Positions 17,335 through 25,668 of a stretch of DNA of 64,000 nt are shown in pieces. The DNA lies in NCBI GenBank assembly GCA_002730875.1, contig PCBI01000012.1, positions 186,001 to 250,000 of the forward strand, given 5' to 3'. The DNA comes from Spirochaetaceae bacterium. GTDB lineage: Bacteria > Spirochaetota > Leptospiria > Leptospirales > Leptonemataceae. The position numbers and the translations under genes are program-made. Within the stretch, counting starts at the first letter, position 1. The number at the start of each line of letters is the position of its first letter. The notes under the pieces are model-generated. The model searched no databases, was not told where the DNA came from, and saw nothing but the letters and a program-made list of their open reading frames with translations.

Positions 17335-19128
17335 GTGCCCTTTAGCCTGGATCAATTCAAAGAGATGTTTCCTGTTCCGGAGGAATGCCTGAACTCCGGC
17401 GAGCCGTTCGAGTGCTTCTGGAGCTACGATTTGCCGGTAACTGCAGAGGAATTCTGGCCGTATATTTCGGATTCGTCCCGTATGAACCGGGAAGTGGGCT
17501 ACGAAGAGGTTCAGTACGAAGAGCGAAATGGCCAGTTACATGGATGGTCCGGAGAAGGAAAGATGCTCCAGGAGTGGATTGAGTTTCCCTTTGAATGGAA
17601 CTATCCAGTTTATATTCGTAGGCTTCGGAAATACTCCAAAGGACTCCCGGCATACAATTTCATCCAGGGGTACATCGAGCCCATTGAGTCTGGATGTCGC
17701 GTCTACATTCACAACGCCGTATACTCGAATCATCCCGTAGCAAAGAAGCTGCTACCGCGGTATCTGGAACCGTTCGGCGAACGGTACGGGGCCACGTTCC
17801 AGAAAGCGGTAGAGGCGATTCAGAATAACTACGGCATCGAAACCGTGTATCCGCCGGCGACGGTAGATATATCTCCGGAAGGCCAATCCATTCTAAATGA
17901 TAGATTGCTCAAGCTGCGGCAATCCGGCTTCAGCAATGCGGAAATCGAATGGATGCGAAGCATGATAACCAGCGGAGATCGCGGCGACCTGCACAGAATC
18001 AGGCCCCTTTCGCTGTCGGGCCCCTTTGCGGATCCGGAACGCAAAGTTTCCATCTTTCTAAACGGGGTTTTGGCCGGCCTGTTTACCATGAACTACGAAG
18101 TGATCTGCCCGCACTGTAAAGGCAGTCGCGACAATCCTGGCACTCTGGCCCAGGTACCCGTTCGCGCTGAGTGCCATATCTGCGAAATCGAATTCAGCGC
18201 CGGGGAAAAAGAATCCATTGAAATTGTCTTCAGGCTCCATCCATCCATTGGAGAAACCCGTCCTCAGTTCTTCTGCGCGGCTGAACCTTCGAAGAAGACC
18301 CATGTTCGGATTCAAAGAATGCTTCAACCGGGTAACCAGCAATTTGAGGCTAACATGAGTCCAGGTCGTTATCGCTTCTTGCTGCAGAGGGAGCAGCTTC
18401 CCATTGCGGCGGAATTCGCAAAAGGCGAAACACAGGTTCCCGGACTGAACGGCAAATGCCGCGTAGAGAATCCCTTTCAGAAGCCGGCTCTTCTCATGGT
18501 AGAAGAGCCCGAGCATTCGAAAGAGGCATTGCGTCCTTCCCTGTTGTTTGGCATGCAAACCTTTCGCGATCTGTTTCCTCACGAGCAGTTGGCCGCTGAT
18601 TTGCAGATTGATTTAGGTCAGCAAACCATCGCCTTTGTAGATATCGTGGGGTCCACCGGATTCTACGAAGAGCAGGGGGATGGAGCGGCCTTTGGCGCCG
18701 TAAAGCGTCATTTCGAATATCTGTTTGGTCTGGTGCGAAAGCATGGCGGGGCAGTAGTCAAAACCGTCGGTGATGGCGCCATGTTCTGTTTTCCTTCGCC
18801 TGTAAACGCATTGAATGCAGGCCTGGATGCCGCGGATGCTTTTGGTTCCAAACGGGAAGGATTGCATTTGAGTATACGATTCACGATTCATGAAGGTCCC
18901 TGTCTGGCGGTGAACTTCAATACCGGCATCGATTTCTTTGGCCGAACAGTGAATCTGGCCGCCAAACTGCAGGATATAACCGGGGCCAATCAGATAGGCG
19001 TTACTCGGGAGTTCATGGATTCTGAGTCCGTGCAGAGTCTCATCAATGAAAGAGCGTCCACGGTGCAATCTGTCGTGCTCGAGTATGCGAAAGGAAAAAA
19101 AGTGCGGGATGCCTATTTGATCGGATGA
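17335..19128 (+). CDS. Class III adenylate/guanylate cyclase with N-terminal SRPBCC-like and zinc-ribbon regions
   Basis: A 597-aa signalling protein. Residues about 10-165 look like a START/SRPBCC ligand-binding fold (PVTAEEFWPYISDSSRMNRE opening). At about 258-283 a CPHC...CHIC pair (C258, C261, C280, C283) suggests a zinc ribbon; I tentatively equate this N-terminal region with DUF5939 of leptospiral cyclases. The cyclase domain (about 428-590) has both metal-binding aspartates, D436 in AFVDIVGSTGF and D480 in VKTVGDGAMF, and the transition-state Asn540 in TVNLAAKL; the usual transition-state Arg four residues later is Lys544. Product (cAMP or cGMP) is not decided. The start is GTG at 17335, with an in-frame ATG at 17365. 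A cNMP-binding protein is encoded at 37229. Confidence 0.85.
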   Translation: MPFSLDQFKEMFPVPEECLNSGEPFECFWSYDLPVTAEEFWPYISDSSRMNREVGYEEVQYEERNGQLHGWSGEGKMLQEWIEFPFEWNYPVYIRRLRKYSKGLPAYNFIQGYIEPIESGCRVYIHNAVYSNHPVAKKLLPRYLEPFGERYGATFQKAVEAIQNNYGIETVYPPATVDISPEGQSILNDRLLKLRQSGFSNAEIEWMRSMITSGDRGDLHRIRPLSLSGPFADPERKVSIFLNGVLAGLFTMNYEVICPHCKGSRDNPGTLAQVPVRAECHICEIEFSAGEKESIEIVFRLHPSIGETRPQFFCAAEPSKKTHVRIQRMLQPGNQQFEANMSPGRYRFLLQREQLPIAAEFAKGETQVPGLNGKCRVENPFQKPALLMVEEPEHSKEALRPSLLFGMQTFRDLFPHEQLAADLQIDLGQQTIAFVDIVGSTGFYEEQGDGAAFGAVKRHFEYLFGLVRKHGGAVVKTVGDGAMFCFPSPVNALNAGLDAADAFGSKREGLHLSIRFTIHEGPCLAVNFNTGIDFFGRTVNLAAKLQDITGANQIGVTREFMDSESVQSLINERASTVQSVVLEYAKGKKVRDAYLIG

Positions 19129-19304
19129 CTCTGCATCGTCCAGTGGCGCCCACACCGATTTTCATGGCTCCGCCGGTAGCAGTTCCAGGGCTGTTCTCCG
19201 TCTGAATTTGCAGGGCAGTTCTCAGGACAGTGTTTACATTCCAGAATTCCAGTTCTTTTTGACTTCCCACTGTGTGCGCCGCAAAAAAAGTGGCATCCAT
19301 CAAG

Positions 19305-20945
19305 ATGCAAACCTCATTTGAAGCTCTGGGCGTAGAGGAAGATATCCTTCGAGCCCTGGAAGCTAAAGGCTACACCAGCCCCACCCCCATACAGGCAGCT
19401 GTCATTCCTCAGTTACTGAAACCCGGATCCGATATCATGGGTCAGGCCCGCACAGGCACAGGAAAAACGGCCGCATTTGGCATACCTCTGCTGCAAAGGT
19501 GTGATCCTTCCGTTAAATCTGTGCAGGCATTGGTTCTGGCTCCTACCCGCGAGCTGGCCATGCAGGTATGCGATGAAATGCAGTCCATGCAGGGTAAGAA
19601 AAAGCTGAAGCTGGCTTTGCTTTACGGCGGCGCTGGAATGTCTTCGCAGATCCAGGCACTGAAGAGCGGAGCCCATATTGTCGTGGGAACTCCGGGCCGA
19701 GTGCTGGATCATTTACGCTCTGGTAGATTAAACCTGGACGCTTTGCAGTTTCTGGTTCTGGATGAGGCGGATCGTATGCTGGACATGGGCTTTCAGGAAG
19801 ATCTGGAAGCCATCGTGGAAAGCGCCGGACCGGATCGACAGACCTTGATGTTTTCGGCCACCTTTACTCCGGAGATTCGCAAAGCTGCCGCCACCTATAT
19901 GGACAAATTCGAAATGGTGAAGGCCGAAGGCGGCGATACGTCCGGTTCGAATGTGCGAATGCTTGCCTTTGAAGTATACGGCAAGGACAAACGGGAAGCG
20001 CTGCGAAGGATACTTCACACGGCCGAGGACTTCTACGGACTGATTTTCTGCGCGCGAAAGTCCGACGTGGACGATCTGGCCCAGTTTCTCGCGAAGAAAG
20101 GCTTTAACGCCGAAGGCTTGCACGGCGATATGTCCCAGCCGGCCCGGGAAAAGGTTCTAGGTAGACTGAAAAAACGCAAGCTGCAGATTCTCGTAGCCAC
20201 CGACGTGGCCGCACGGGGAATCGATGTAAACGACCTGACCTATGTAATAAACTACGATATGCCGGACAGCGCCGATGCTCTAACTCACCGCACCGGCCGG
20301 ACCGCCCGCGCAGGCAAGACCGGTACATCTATTTGCCTGATCACTCCGTCCGAGGCCTCCCGCTTTCGTGCGCTGGAAAAACGTACCGGATTGATGCATG
20401 AGCGATTGCCTTTGCCAGACCGTGATGCCGTCCGCGATGCGCGCAGACTCATGGCGCGAAGCAGCGTCGAACGCGGTATTGGCAAAAACCCCACGCCCGA
20501 GTATGTGCAATTCGCGCAAGAGCTCCTGGAAACCCACGATGCCGAGGAACTGGTAGCGAGCCTGCTGCGAGATCGTATGGGCGATGCCCTTCTGGAAAGC
20601 TCCATTCCGGAGATCGCCGTGCCCCAGCCCCACGGGTCCGGGTCCGGAAAAAGGAGTAAGGATCGTTCCCGAAAAGGCCAGGGCGGTTCCGGTAGCCGAG
20701 CCTCCGGTGGTTCGGGCGGCCGCGGCTCCAGTGGGCGCAACTCTGGCGGTAAGACTTCGGAGGGTAGAGGCGGAAGCGATTCCGATGGAAAACGCTCCGG
20801 CGCAAAAAAAGGCGCCGCCAGTGCGGGCGCTCATAACTACCGTTCGGCGCGAAAGGCGGCCAATCGACAGCGAAAGTACGCCGGCGAAGCCCCTGCTGAA
20901 GGCCGACGGGGCAAGTTAAAGAAATCCGGGGCTGGTCGAAAGTAA
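19305..20945 (+). CDS. DEAD-box RNA helicase with Gly/Ser/Lys-rich tail
   Basis: ATP-dependent RNA helicase. Motifs in order: Q motif (FEALG...GYTSPTPIQ), motif I ARTGTGKTAA (48-57), APTRELA, GG and TPGRVLDHL, DEAD in LVLDEADRMLDMGF, SAT in LMFSATFT, then the second RecA domain with LHGDMSQPAREK, VATDVAARGIDV and HRTGRTARAGKTG. Residues about 440-546 form a low-complexity basic tail rich in Gly, Ser, Arg and Lys, likely an RNA-binding extension as in CsdA/DeaD-like helicases of ribosome assembly and cold adaptation. The start is ATG at 19305; an upstream in-frame GTG at 19272 would add 11 residues. An RRM protein with a similar Gly-rich tail is encoded at 59221. Confidence 0.93.
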   Translation: MQTSFEALGVEEDILRALEAKGYTSPTPIQAAVIPQLLKPGSDIMGQARTGTGKTAAFGIPLLQRCDPSVKSVQALVLAPTRELAMQVCDEMQSMQGKKKLKLALLYGGAGMSSQIQALKSGAHIVVGTPGRVLDHLRSGRLNLDALQFLVLDEADRMLDMGFQEDLEAIVESAGPDRQTLMFSATFTPEIRKAAATYMDKFEMVKAEGGDTSGSNVRMLAFEVYGKDKREALRRILHTAEDFYGLIFCARKSDVDDLAQFLAKKGFNAEGLHGDMSQPAREKVLGRLKKRKLQILVATDVAARGIDVNDLTYVINYDMPDSADALTHRTGRTARAGKTGTSICLITPSEASRFRALEKRTGLMHERLPLPDRDAVRDARRLMARSSVERGIGKNPTPEYVQFAQELLETHDAEELVASLLRDRMGDALLESSIPEIAVPQPHGSGSGKRSKDRSRKGQGGSGSRASGGSGGRGSSGRNSGGKTSEGRGGSDSDGKRSGAKKGAASAGAHNYRSARKAANRQRKYAGEAPAEGRRGKLKKSGAGRK

Positions 20946-21087
20946 ACCAGCCCCACGCTTCCGTAAGGCTCTTTCATGGAGCTTGCTCTAGAGCAGTATC
21001 GGAATCAGGGGACCTCGTGCAAAACGGCGAGCCAATTCCCGGGCAGATCCCCACTATTGCCTGTCAGCTTACATGACTCGCGGAGCT

Positions 21088-22050
21088 TTATAGGCTCCGG
21101 GTTATCGTTGCTTGCGTGGCATCGCTTGCTCTGAATTCTCTTGGCGAAAGACCGTAGAATCGTTTGAAACTTCGGCTGAAAGAGAACGGCGATTCGTAGC
21201 CCACCCGCATAGAGATGTGCTCCACATTTCCTTCTCCGTTTTGAAGCATTCTGGCCGCTCTTTGCATGCGAATCTGCTTCAGATATTCCATGGGACCAGT
21301 GCCGGTAGCTTCTTTGAACCGCCGGGCAAGGGTGGCCCTGGACAATCCCTGGGCCCCGGCCAGCGAATCCACCGTCCAGGGGTACTCCATCCGATCTTCC
21401 ATGGACTCTATGGCTCGCAGCACTGCTTCATCGGCATACAGCGCCGCCCAGTGACTGCTGGAATCATGCTCCAGCATCCAATGTCGTAGAATGTAATGAA
21501 ACAGAGTATCGGTAATTCGGCTGAGGATTGCATCCGAAGCATCCTCGCGAGCAAATTCCTGCGAAAGGATCTGAATGAGTCCTTTGATTGGATCGTGCAG
21601 CGGTAAATCGGCCCCTTTGATGTGAAAGTATTCCGGCAGTGCGCGAAACAGAGGGTGCAGCGGCCCCACCGGAAACACGTAGCGTCCGCTTAAGAAGGAT
21701 GTGTCTTCTGCCTGTGATTGAGTCATCCCGGGCACGGTCTGTTTTAGGCGGGAGGATTCTGGAGGATTCATATTCAAGTCCGCCCGGAAATCCCTGACGT
21801 CTACGCAGTTGGCCCCTGGGTCCGATTTCAGCTCATGGTAGTAGCCACGGGCAAAAAACACGATATCCCCTGGTACCATCTGCAGCACCTGGTTCGTGGT
21901 GTTGCATTGAACCAGGCAGCTTCCTTTTAGCAGCACATGAAACCCGGCCGCAAAGTCGCAGCTAAACCGCACCCCCCACTGGCCGCTTACTCGGGCCCTG
22001 GCTGCCACGGAACCTTGAATGGAATCGGATATTCGGCTGAGCAAGTCCAC
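21088..22050 (-). CDS. AraC-family transcriptional regulator with cupin sensor domain
   Basis: A 320-aa regulator. The N-terminal half (about 1-190) is a cupin-like sensor (GFHVLLKGSCLVQCN and VPGDIVFFARGYYHEL), as in the Cupin_6 subgroup. The C-terminal AraC DNA-binding domain (about 215-310) has two helix-turn-helix units, WTVDSLAGAQGLSRATLARRF and EHISMRVGYESPFSFSRSF, closing with FYGLSPREFR. It is divergent from the NAD(P)-binding reductase at 22314, with five 8-bp repeats in between, so it probably controls that gene. In other bacteria this subgroup often regulates such adjacent reductases in response to electrophiles or oxidants, but the ligand here is unknown. Confidence 0.9.
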   Translation of the reverse strand: MDLLSRISDSIQGSVAARARVSGQWGVRFSCDFAAGFHVLLKGSCLVQCNTTNQVLQMVPGDIVFFARGYYHELKSDPGANCVDVRDFRADLNMNPPESSRLKQTVPGMTQSQAEDTSFLSGRYVFPVGPLHPLFRALPEYFHIKGADLPLHDPIKGLIQILSQEFAREDASDAILSRITDTLFHYILRHWMLEHDSSSHWAALYADEAVLRAIESMEDRMEYPWTVDSLAGAQGLSRATLARRFKEATGTGPMEYLKQIRMQRAARMLQNGEGNVEHISMRVGYESPFSFSRSFKRFYGLSPREFRASDATQATITRSL

Positions 22051-22251
22051 TCTGGTATTCTACCAGGAAATGTCTCTTTGACCAGATAAATTCATCAAAT
22101 ATATCTAAAACGCTCGCAATATAGGTGGGAATGAGACGATCGGCAATGGAAGTTTGTGTTTCGGGTATGTTCAGTCTCGCCGGAGCTCCCTACACTGAGT
22201 CCAGTCCGTTCGGAGGTGTTGCAGCCCATTGGCGGACTACGAGCGTTCGTA

Positions 22252-22291
22252 ATATTGCAGTATTGCAATATTGCCATATTGCGAAATTGCC
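22252..22291. repeat. Five 8-bp tandem repeats (consensus ATATTGCN)
   Basis: Successive units are ATATTGCA, GTATTGCA, ATATTGCC, ATATTGCG and AAATTGCC, in exact 8-bp register with an invariant ATTGC core. The block is 22 bp upstream of the ATG of the 22314 gene, in the AraC-reductase divergent region. It could be a regulator-binding array, a promoter-spacing repeat prone to slippage, or chance expansion. Confidence 0.85.
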
Positions 22292-22313
22292 ATAGAAGAA
22301 TCAGGAGTGAACG

Positions 22314-23141
22314 ATGAAAGTATACGTATTTGGAGCCACCGGCACCGTAGGAGCCCCGCTGGTGAACTCTCTACTCGAAGCCGGGCACGAAGTGCTGGCG
22401 GCCACAAGAAAGCCCGGCGAGGGCAAACCGGGACTGCAGTATGTGGACGCTTCCATGCCGGAAGCAATGAAGGGGGCAGATTCGGTTTTTCTGCTGAGTC
22501 CCGGGGGGCTTCCGGATCAGCACTCGGTGCTGAAGCCCTATCTGGATCAGGCCAGAAGTATTAAGCCTGAAAAGACGGTGCTCATGACAGCCTTTGGTGT
22601 GGAACATGCGCCCCCGGAAGCGCCCATGCGAAAGCTGGAACTGGAATTGGCAGACAGCGGACTGAATTACACTATCCTGCGGCCAAACTGGTTCATGCAA
22701 AACTTTAACACTTACTGGATCCAGGGGATCCTGGACGATAGCAAGATCTATTTTCCGGCCGGGGATGCAAAAGCCAGCTTCATTGACGCTCGCGACATTG
22801 GAGCGGTAGCGGCAGCTGTCCTGACTTCCACGGACTTTAACGGGCAGGAACTGGGCCTCACCGGCGCCACACCTCTCGATCATTCGGAAGTTGCCCGGAA
22901 GATCTCCGAAGCCACCGGCAAGAACATCGACTACGTCAACGTGGATCCCGAGGACTTCAAAAGCTCGCTTAAACAGGCAGGCCTGGACGAAGCCTATGTG
23001 GAATTGCTTTCCGGCATTGCGGCGGCCCTGAGGGATGGATTTGCTGCCCCGGTAACGGATCACGTAAAGAAGGTTCTGGGTCGAGATCCAATCGACTTCG
23101 ATAGGTACGCGAAGGATTACGCCTCCGCCTGGAAAGGATAA
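22314..23141 (+). CDS. NmrA/QorB-like NAD(P)-binding reductase
   Basis: A 275-aa Rossmann-fold protein of the atypical SDR (NmrA/HSCARG, QorB-like) group. The nucleotide-binding motif is at the N-terminus, YVFGATGTVGAPLVNSLLEA (GxxGxxG), followed by a basic TRKPGEGK loop that favours NADP(H). The segment LADSGLNYTILRPNWFMQNF and SFIDARDIGAVAAAVL are typical of the family. The canonical SDR YxxxK is absent, as expected. An AGGAG sequence precedes the ATG. Divergent AraC regulator upstream; a small monooxygenase-like gene follows at 23286. Role: quinone or aldehyde reduction or redox sensing; not decided. Confidence 0.88.
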   Translation: MKVYVFGATGTVGAPLVNSLLEAGHEVLAATRKPGEGKPGLQYVDASMPEAMKGADSVFLLSPGGLPDQHSVLKPYLDQARSIKPEKTVLMTAFGVEHAPPEAPMRKLELELADSGLNYTILRPNWFMQNFNTYWIQGILDDSKIYFPAGDAKASFIDARDIGAVAAAVLTSTDFNGQELGLTGATPLDHSEVARKISEATGKNIDYVNVDPEDFKSSLKQAGLDEAYVELLSGIAAALRDGFAAPVTDHVKKVLGRDPIDFDRYAKDYASAWKG

Positions 23142-23285
23142 ACGCCCGCGGTTCCCTTCTCCAATCTCCGCCGGGGCCGGCTGTTCGGGATCGCCTCGCA
23201 TTCCCCGGCCGGGCAGGGCCGCCAAAAAATTCGCTTTTTTGACGGTCTACGGTCACAGTGAGGCTTCGGAGTTGTATAGATACGT

Positions 23286-23591
23286 ATGGAACACGTAGAA
23301 ACCTTCGTATACAACCTGGCCTCTGGCCGCACCCTGGAAGATCTGAAAGCCGCAGTGGAACGAACTCAAGGCGAGTTTTTGTCCGGCTGCAACGGATTTC
23401 TGGAGCGTAGATTGATTCAGTTAAAGCCGGATCAATTCCTGGAGATGAATCGCTGGGCCTCCGAGGCGGACTTTCAGAAGGCTATGTCAGAGGCCCAGCA
23501 GCACGAGGCCGTGGCGCTACTGATGAGTGTCATCGACATGGATAGCTTGACACCCTATCACGGGGATCTGCTGATCAGCTATGCAAACTGA
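23286..23591 (+). CDS. Small antibiotic-biosynthesis-monooxygenase-like (dimeric alpha/beta barrel) protein
   Basis: A 101-aa protein with the size and pattern of ABM/dabb-fold proteins: an opening strand (ETFVYNLASG), a long amphipathic helix (EDLKAAVERTQGEFLSG), a strand with LERRLIQLKPDQFLEMNRWASE and a second helix (ADFQKAMSEAQQHEAVALLMS). The 'WASEADFQKAM' stretch is characteristic of these heme-free oxygenases or stress proteins. It follows the NmrA-like reductase by about 145 bp. Its stop codon overlaps the start of a truncated ECF sigma gene (ATG at 23581), implying that the pair was once translationally coupled. Confidence 0.75.
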   Translation: MEHVETFVYNLASGRTLEDLKAAVERTQGEFLSGCNGFLERRLIQLKPDQFLEMNRWASEADFQKAMSEAQQHEAVALLMSVIDMDSLTPYHGDLLISYAN

Positions 23592-23718
23592 CGATCGCAG
23601 CGATGCCCTGGTAGAGAATGCGATGAACGGCGACAGGGCCTCTCTGGAGGCCCTGCTTCGCCGGGAGCAGGACTGGATATTTAACTTATGCCGGCGACTG
23701 GTATCCGGTGCTGGATGA
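23581..23718 (+). pseudogene. N-terminal remnant of an ECF RNA polymerase sigma factor
   Basis: The ATG at 23581 overlaps the stop of the preceding gene. The 45 codons read as a sigma-70 region 2 start, with LVENAMNGDRASLEALLRRE and WIFNLCRRLV at residues 10-41, then hit TGA at 23716 before the DA.D.TQE core. Regions 2.2-2.4 and 4 are missing. In the next frame downstream, PEETMVKVLQTLEG could be a second decayed fragment, but that is weak. I read this as an ECF sigma gene broken by deletion or frameshift. Confidence 0.6.
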
Positions 23719-24001
23719 ATTCTGCGATGCAGGCTATTCCGCATTATCTCGCAACAGCCCCTTCTGGGGAACGCCGGAAGAGACGATGGTGAAGGTTCTG
23801 CAGACTCTGGAAGGCTCTGCGCCGGGCCTGAATAGATCCACAAATGAGCCCACAGAGCCCTCGCAGTCGTCGCCCATGGAGGGCACCGAGCCGTTTCAGT
23901 AGTCTCCGATGCACTGCTCGAGACAGCTTTTTTGGCGCTCATCACTATACCCATGGAAATAATCTGATAGAAATATACATCCCTGTTGTTAGTTGGGTAA
24001 T

Positions 24002-25606
24002 ATGTTCGGAAATTCTGCGTTGCTTCGATGCGGTCTTATAGTAGGCCTGATCTTATTATTCGCCCATTGTTCCCTGGGCCAGAAGCCGGTGGAAAGGGGG
24101 CCGCGGCCTCGTTTAAGCGCTGAAACCTCCGTCGAATGTAAAAGCCGATGCCTTTCCGGTGATTGTCAGAGTGGTACCGGGACTTATGAATTTGCCGACT
24201 GTAGCGTCTACCAGGGACAGTTTCGCAGCGGCGAAAGAACAGGCCAGGGCGAATACCGCTTTCCGTCAGGGATAACGCTAAAGGGTTCCTTTGTGGACGG
24301 CCAGCCGGTGGCTACCTTTGAATATAGCTTTCCTGCTGGAGCCGTGTTTCTGGGAAGTCTCCCGCCCGATAGACAAGAAAAAAAGAGGGGAATTCTGAAT
24401 CTGGACGGAGCCAGCGGCACCCTGATAGAGAACGGAAAGAAGCGAAGATGTCGTGTACAGAATTTTCAGCTAATGTGCGATTCAGAGTCGCTGGAAATTG
24501 CTGCCGAAGCCCCGAAGGCCGATGTTCCGGTAGGAGTAGAGCCAGAGGAAATCCGTTTCTTGCTGCTTTATGCCCCGGATAGCGCCCTGTTGTTGCGAAA
24601 TGGCCGCAAGTATTCCGTAAGCGCCGGCTATCCCCTTGCCCCAGGAGACATTATTCTGACGCAACAGCATGCTGCCGACATTCAGGGCGAAGGGGGATTC
24701 GCAATACGCTTGAAGCCCTTCAGCGAACTACAGATCCCGGTGGATGCCCGGGAACACCGAGTCCTGAATCTGAAGAAAGGATCGGTTATTGTAGACTACA
24801 AAGGGGAGGGGCCTTTGCCTTTTCGCATTCGATCCGGCGGCATGAACATAGATGTTAGAGGAACGACCTTTGTCGTCGAGGCCGGCGATGAGGAAAATCG
24901 GGTAAAGGTCCGAGTCCTGGAGGGCGAAGTTCGACTCAGCCGGGACCAGGCGGTTCTTGAAAGAATCAAGCCCGAAGACCTGCAGAACAAAAACCTGCAG
25001 GAGGCGATTGATCGCATGAAAGAAGGTGTCTCGCTTACAGCCGGACAGGAAGCCACAGCTCCCGCCATTACTTCGCAAGAATCGAAGGAGATTGCAAAGA
25101 CCATAGCAGAGTCTGGCCAGCCCAGAGTCACAAAGGCGGACGACAACGATCTAGAAAAGGATGCCCGGGAAGCGGCTTTGATGCCCGTTCTTCCCGACGA
25201 GGACTTCGAAGAAGCGAGGCAAGCGTCCCTCAGTAAAGATGCCGAGGACCGCGAAGAATCCGCGCAAAACGTGGAAAAACAATACCGCGAAAAAGTCCAA
25301 TCAAGCGGCGATGACCTGGAAATGGCCCTAAAGTCCTCGCCGGAGATTCGCACCCCGGAAGACTTCAAGCGGGCCTATCCAATTCTCGAAGTAATCCATA
25401 TGAACAAGGGTTCCCGGAGAGCTGGTGCTATTATTGCTCAGGCCGGCGGATTGCTCTTCCTCTTTGCTCCCGACGGTTTGTTTCGCGTGCCCATAGAAGA
25501 TGTGGATTACGTAGATTACTACAATCAGGACGAAATGGATCTGGAATTGCTACGGAATCAGAACAAAGGCGAAGCGGCTCCGGCGCCTGAGTCCGGCCCG
25601 AACTAG
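24002..25606 (+). CDS. Lipoprotein with MORN-like repeats and FecR domain
   Basis: An exported protein of about 534 aa. It starts with a hydrophobic signal (LLRCGLIVGLILLFAHC) ending in a lipobox-like FAHC. Residues about 55-105 hold MORN-like repeats (YEFADCSVYQGQFRSGERTG then GEYRFPSGITLKGSFVDGQP). Residues about 195-320 match the FecR fold: AGYPLAPGDIILTQQHA, ADIQGEGGFAIRLKPFSELQ, and MNIDVRGTTFVVEAG, followed by VRVLEGEVRLS. The rest is acidic and helical. FecR domains in spirochetes occur in envelope lipoproteins with unknown ligands rather than with FecI; no transporter is adjacent. I chose ATG 24002 over TTG 23993. Confidence 0.75.
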   Translation: MFGNSALLRCGLIVGLILLFAHCSLGQKPVERGPRPRLSAETSVECKSRCLSGDCQSGTGTYEFADCSVYQGQFRSGERTGQGEYRFPSGITLKGSFVDGQPVATFEYSFPAGAVFLGSLPPDRQEKKRGILNLDGASGTLIENGKKRRCRVQNFQLMCDSESLEIAAEAPKADVPVGVEPEEIRFLLLYAPDSALLLRNGRKYSVSAGYPLAPGDIILTQQHAADIQGEGGFAIRLKPFSELQIPVDAREHRVLNLKKGSVIVDYKGEGPLPFRIRSGGMNIDVRGTTFVVEAGDEENRVKVRVLEGEVRLSRDQAVLERIKPEDLQNKNLQEAIDRMKEGVSLTAGQEATAPAITSQESKEIAKTIAESGQPRVTKADDNDLEKDAREAALMPVLPDEDFEEARQASLSKDAEDREESAQNVEKQYREKVQSSGDDLEMALKSSPEIRTPEDFKRAYPILEVIHMNKGSRRAGAIIAQAGGLLFLFAPDGLFRVPIEDVDYVDYYNQDEMDLELLRNQNKGEAAPAPESGPN

Positions 25607-25668
25607 TATTGGCCGCACCAAGCGTCGTCTGCGGGGGCTTATCCCGCCGAAACCGTTATGCTTTCGCG

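Noticed and set aside
23719-23902. Plus-strand frame (64 codons) after the broken sigma gene
   Set aside because: Only the short PEETMVKVLQTLEG stretch might recall sigma region 2; the rest does not align, so no gene is called.
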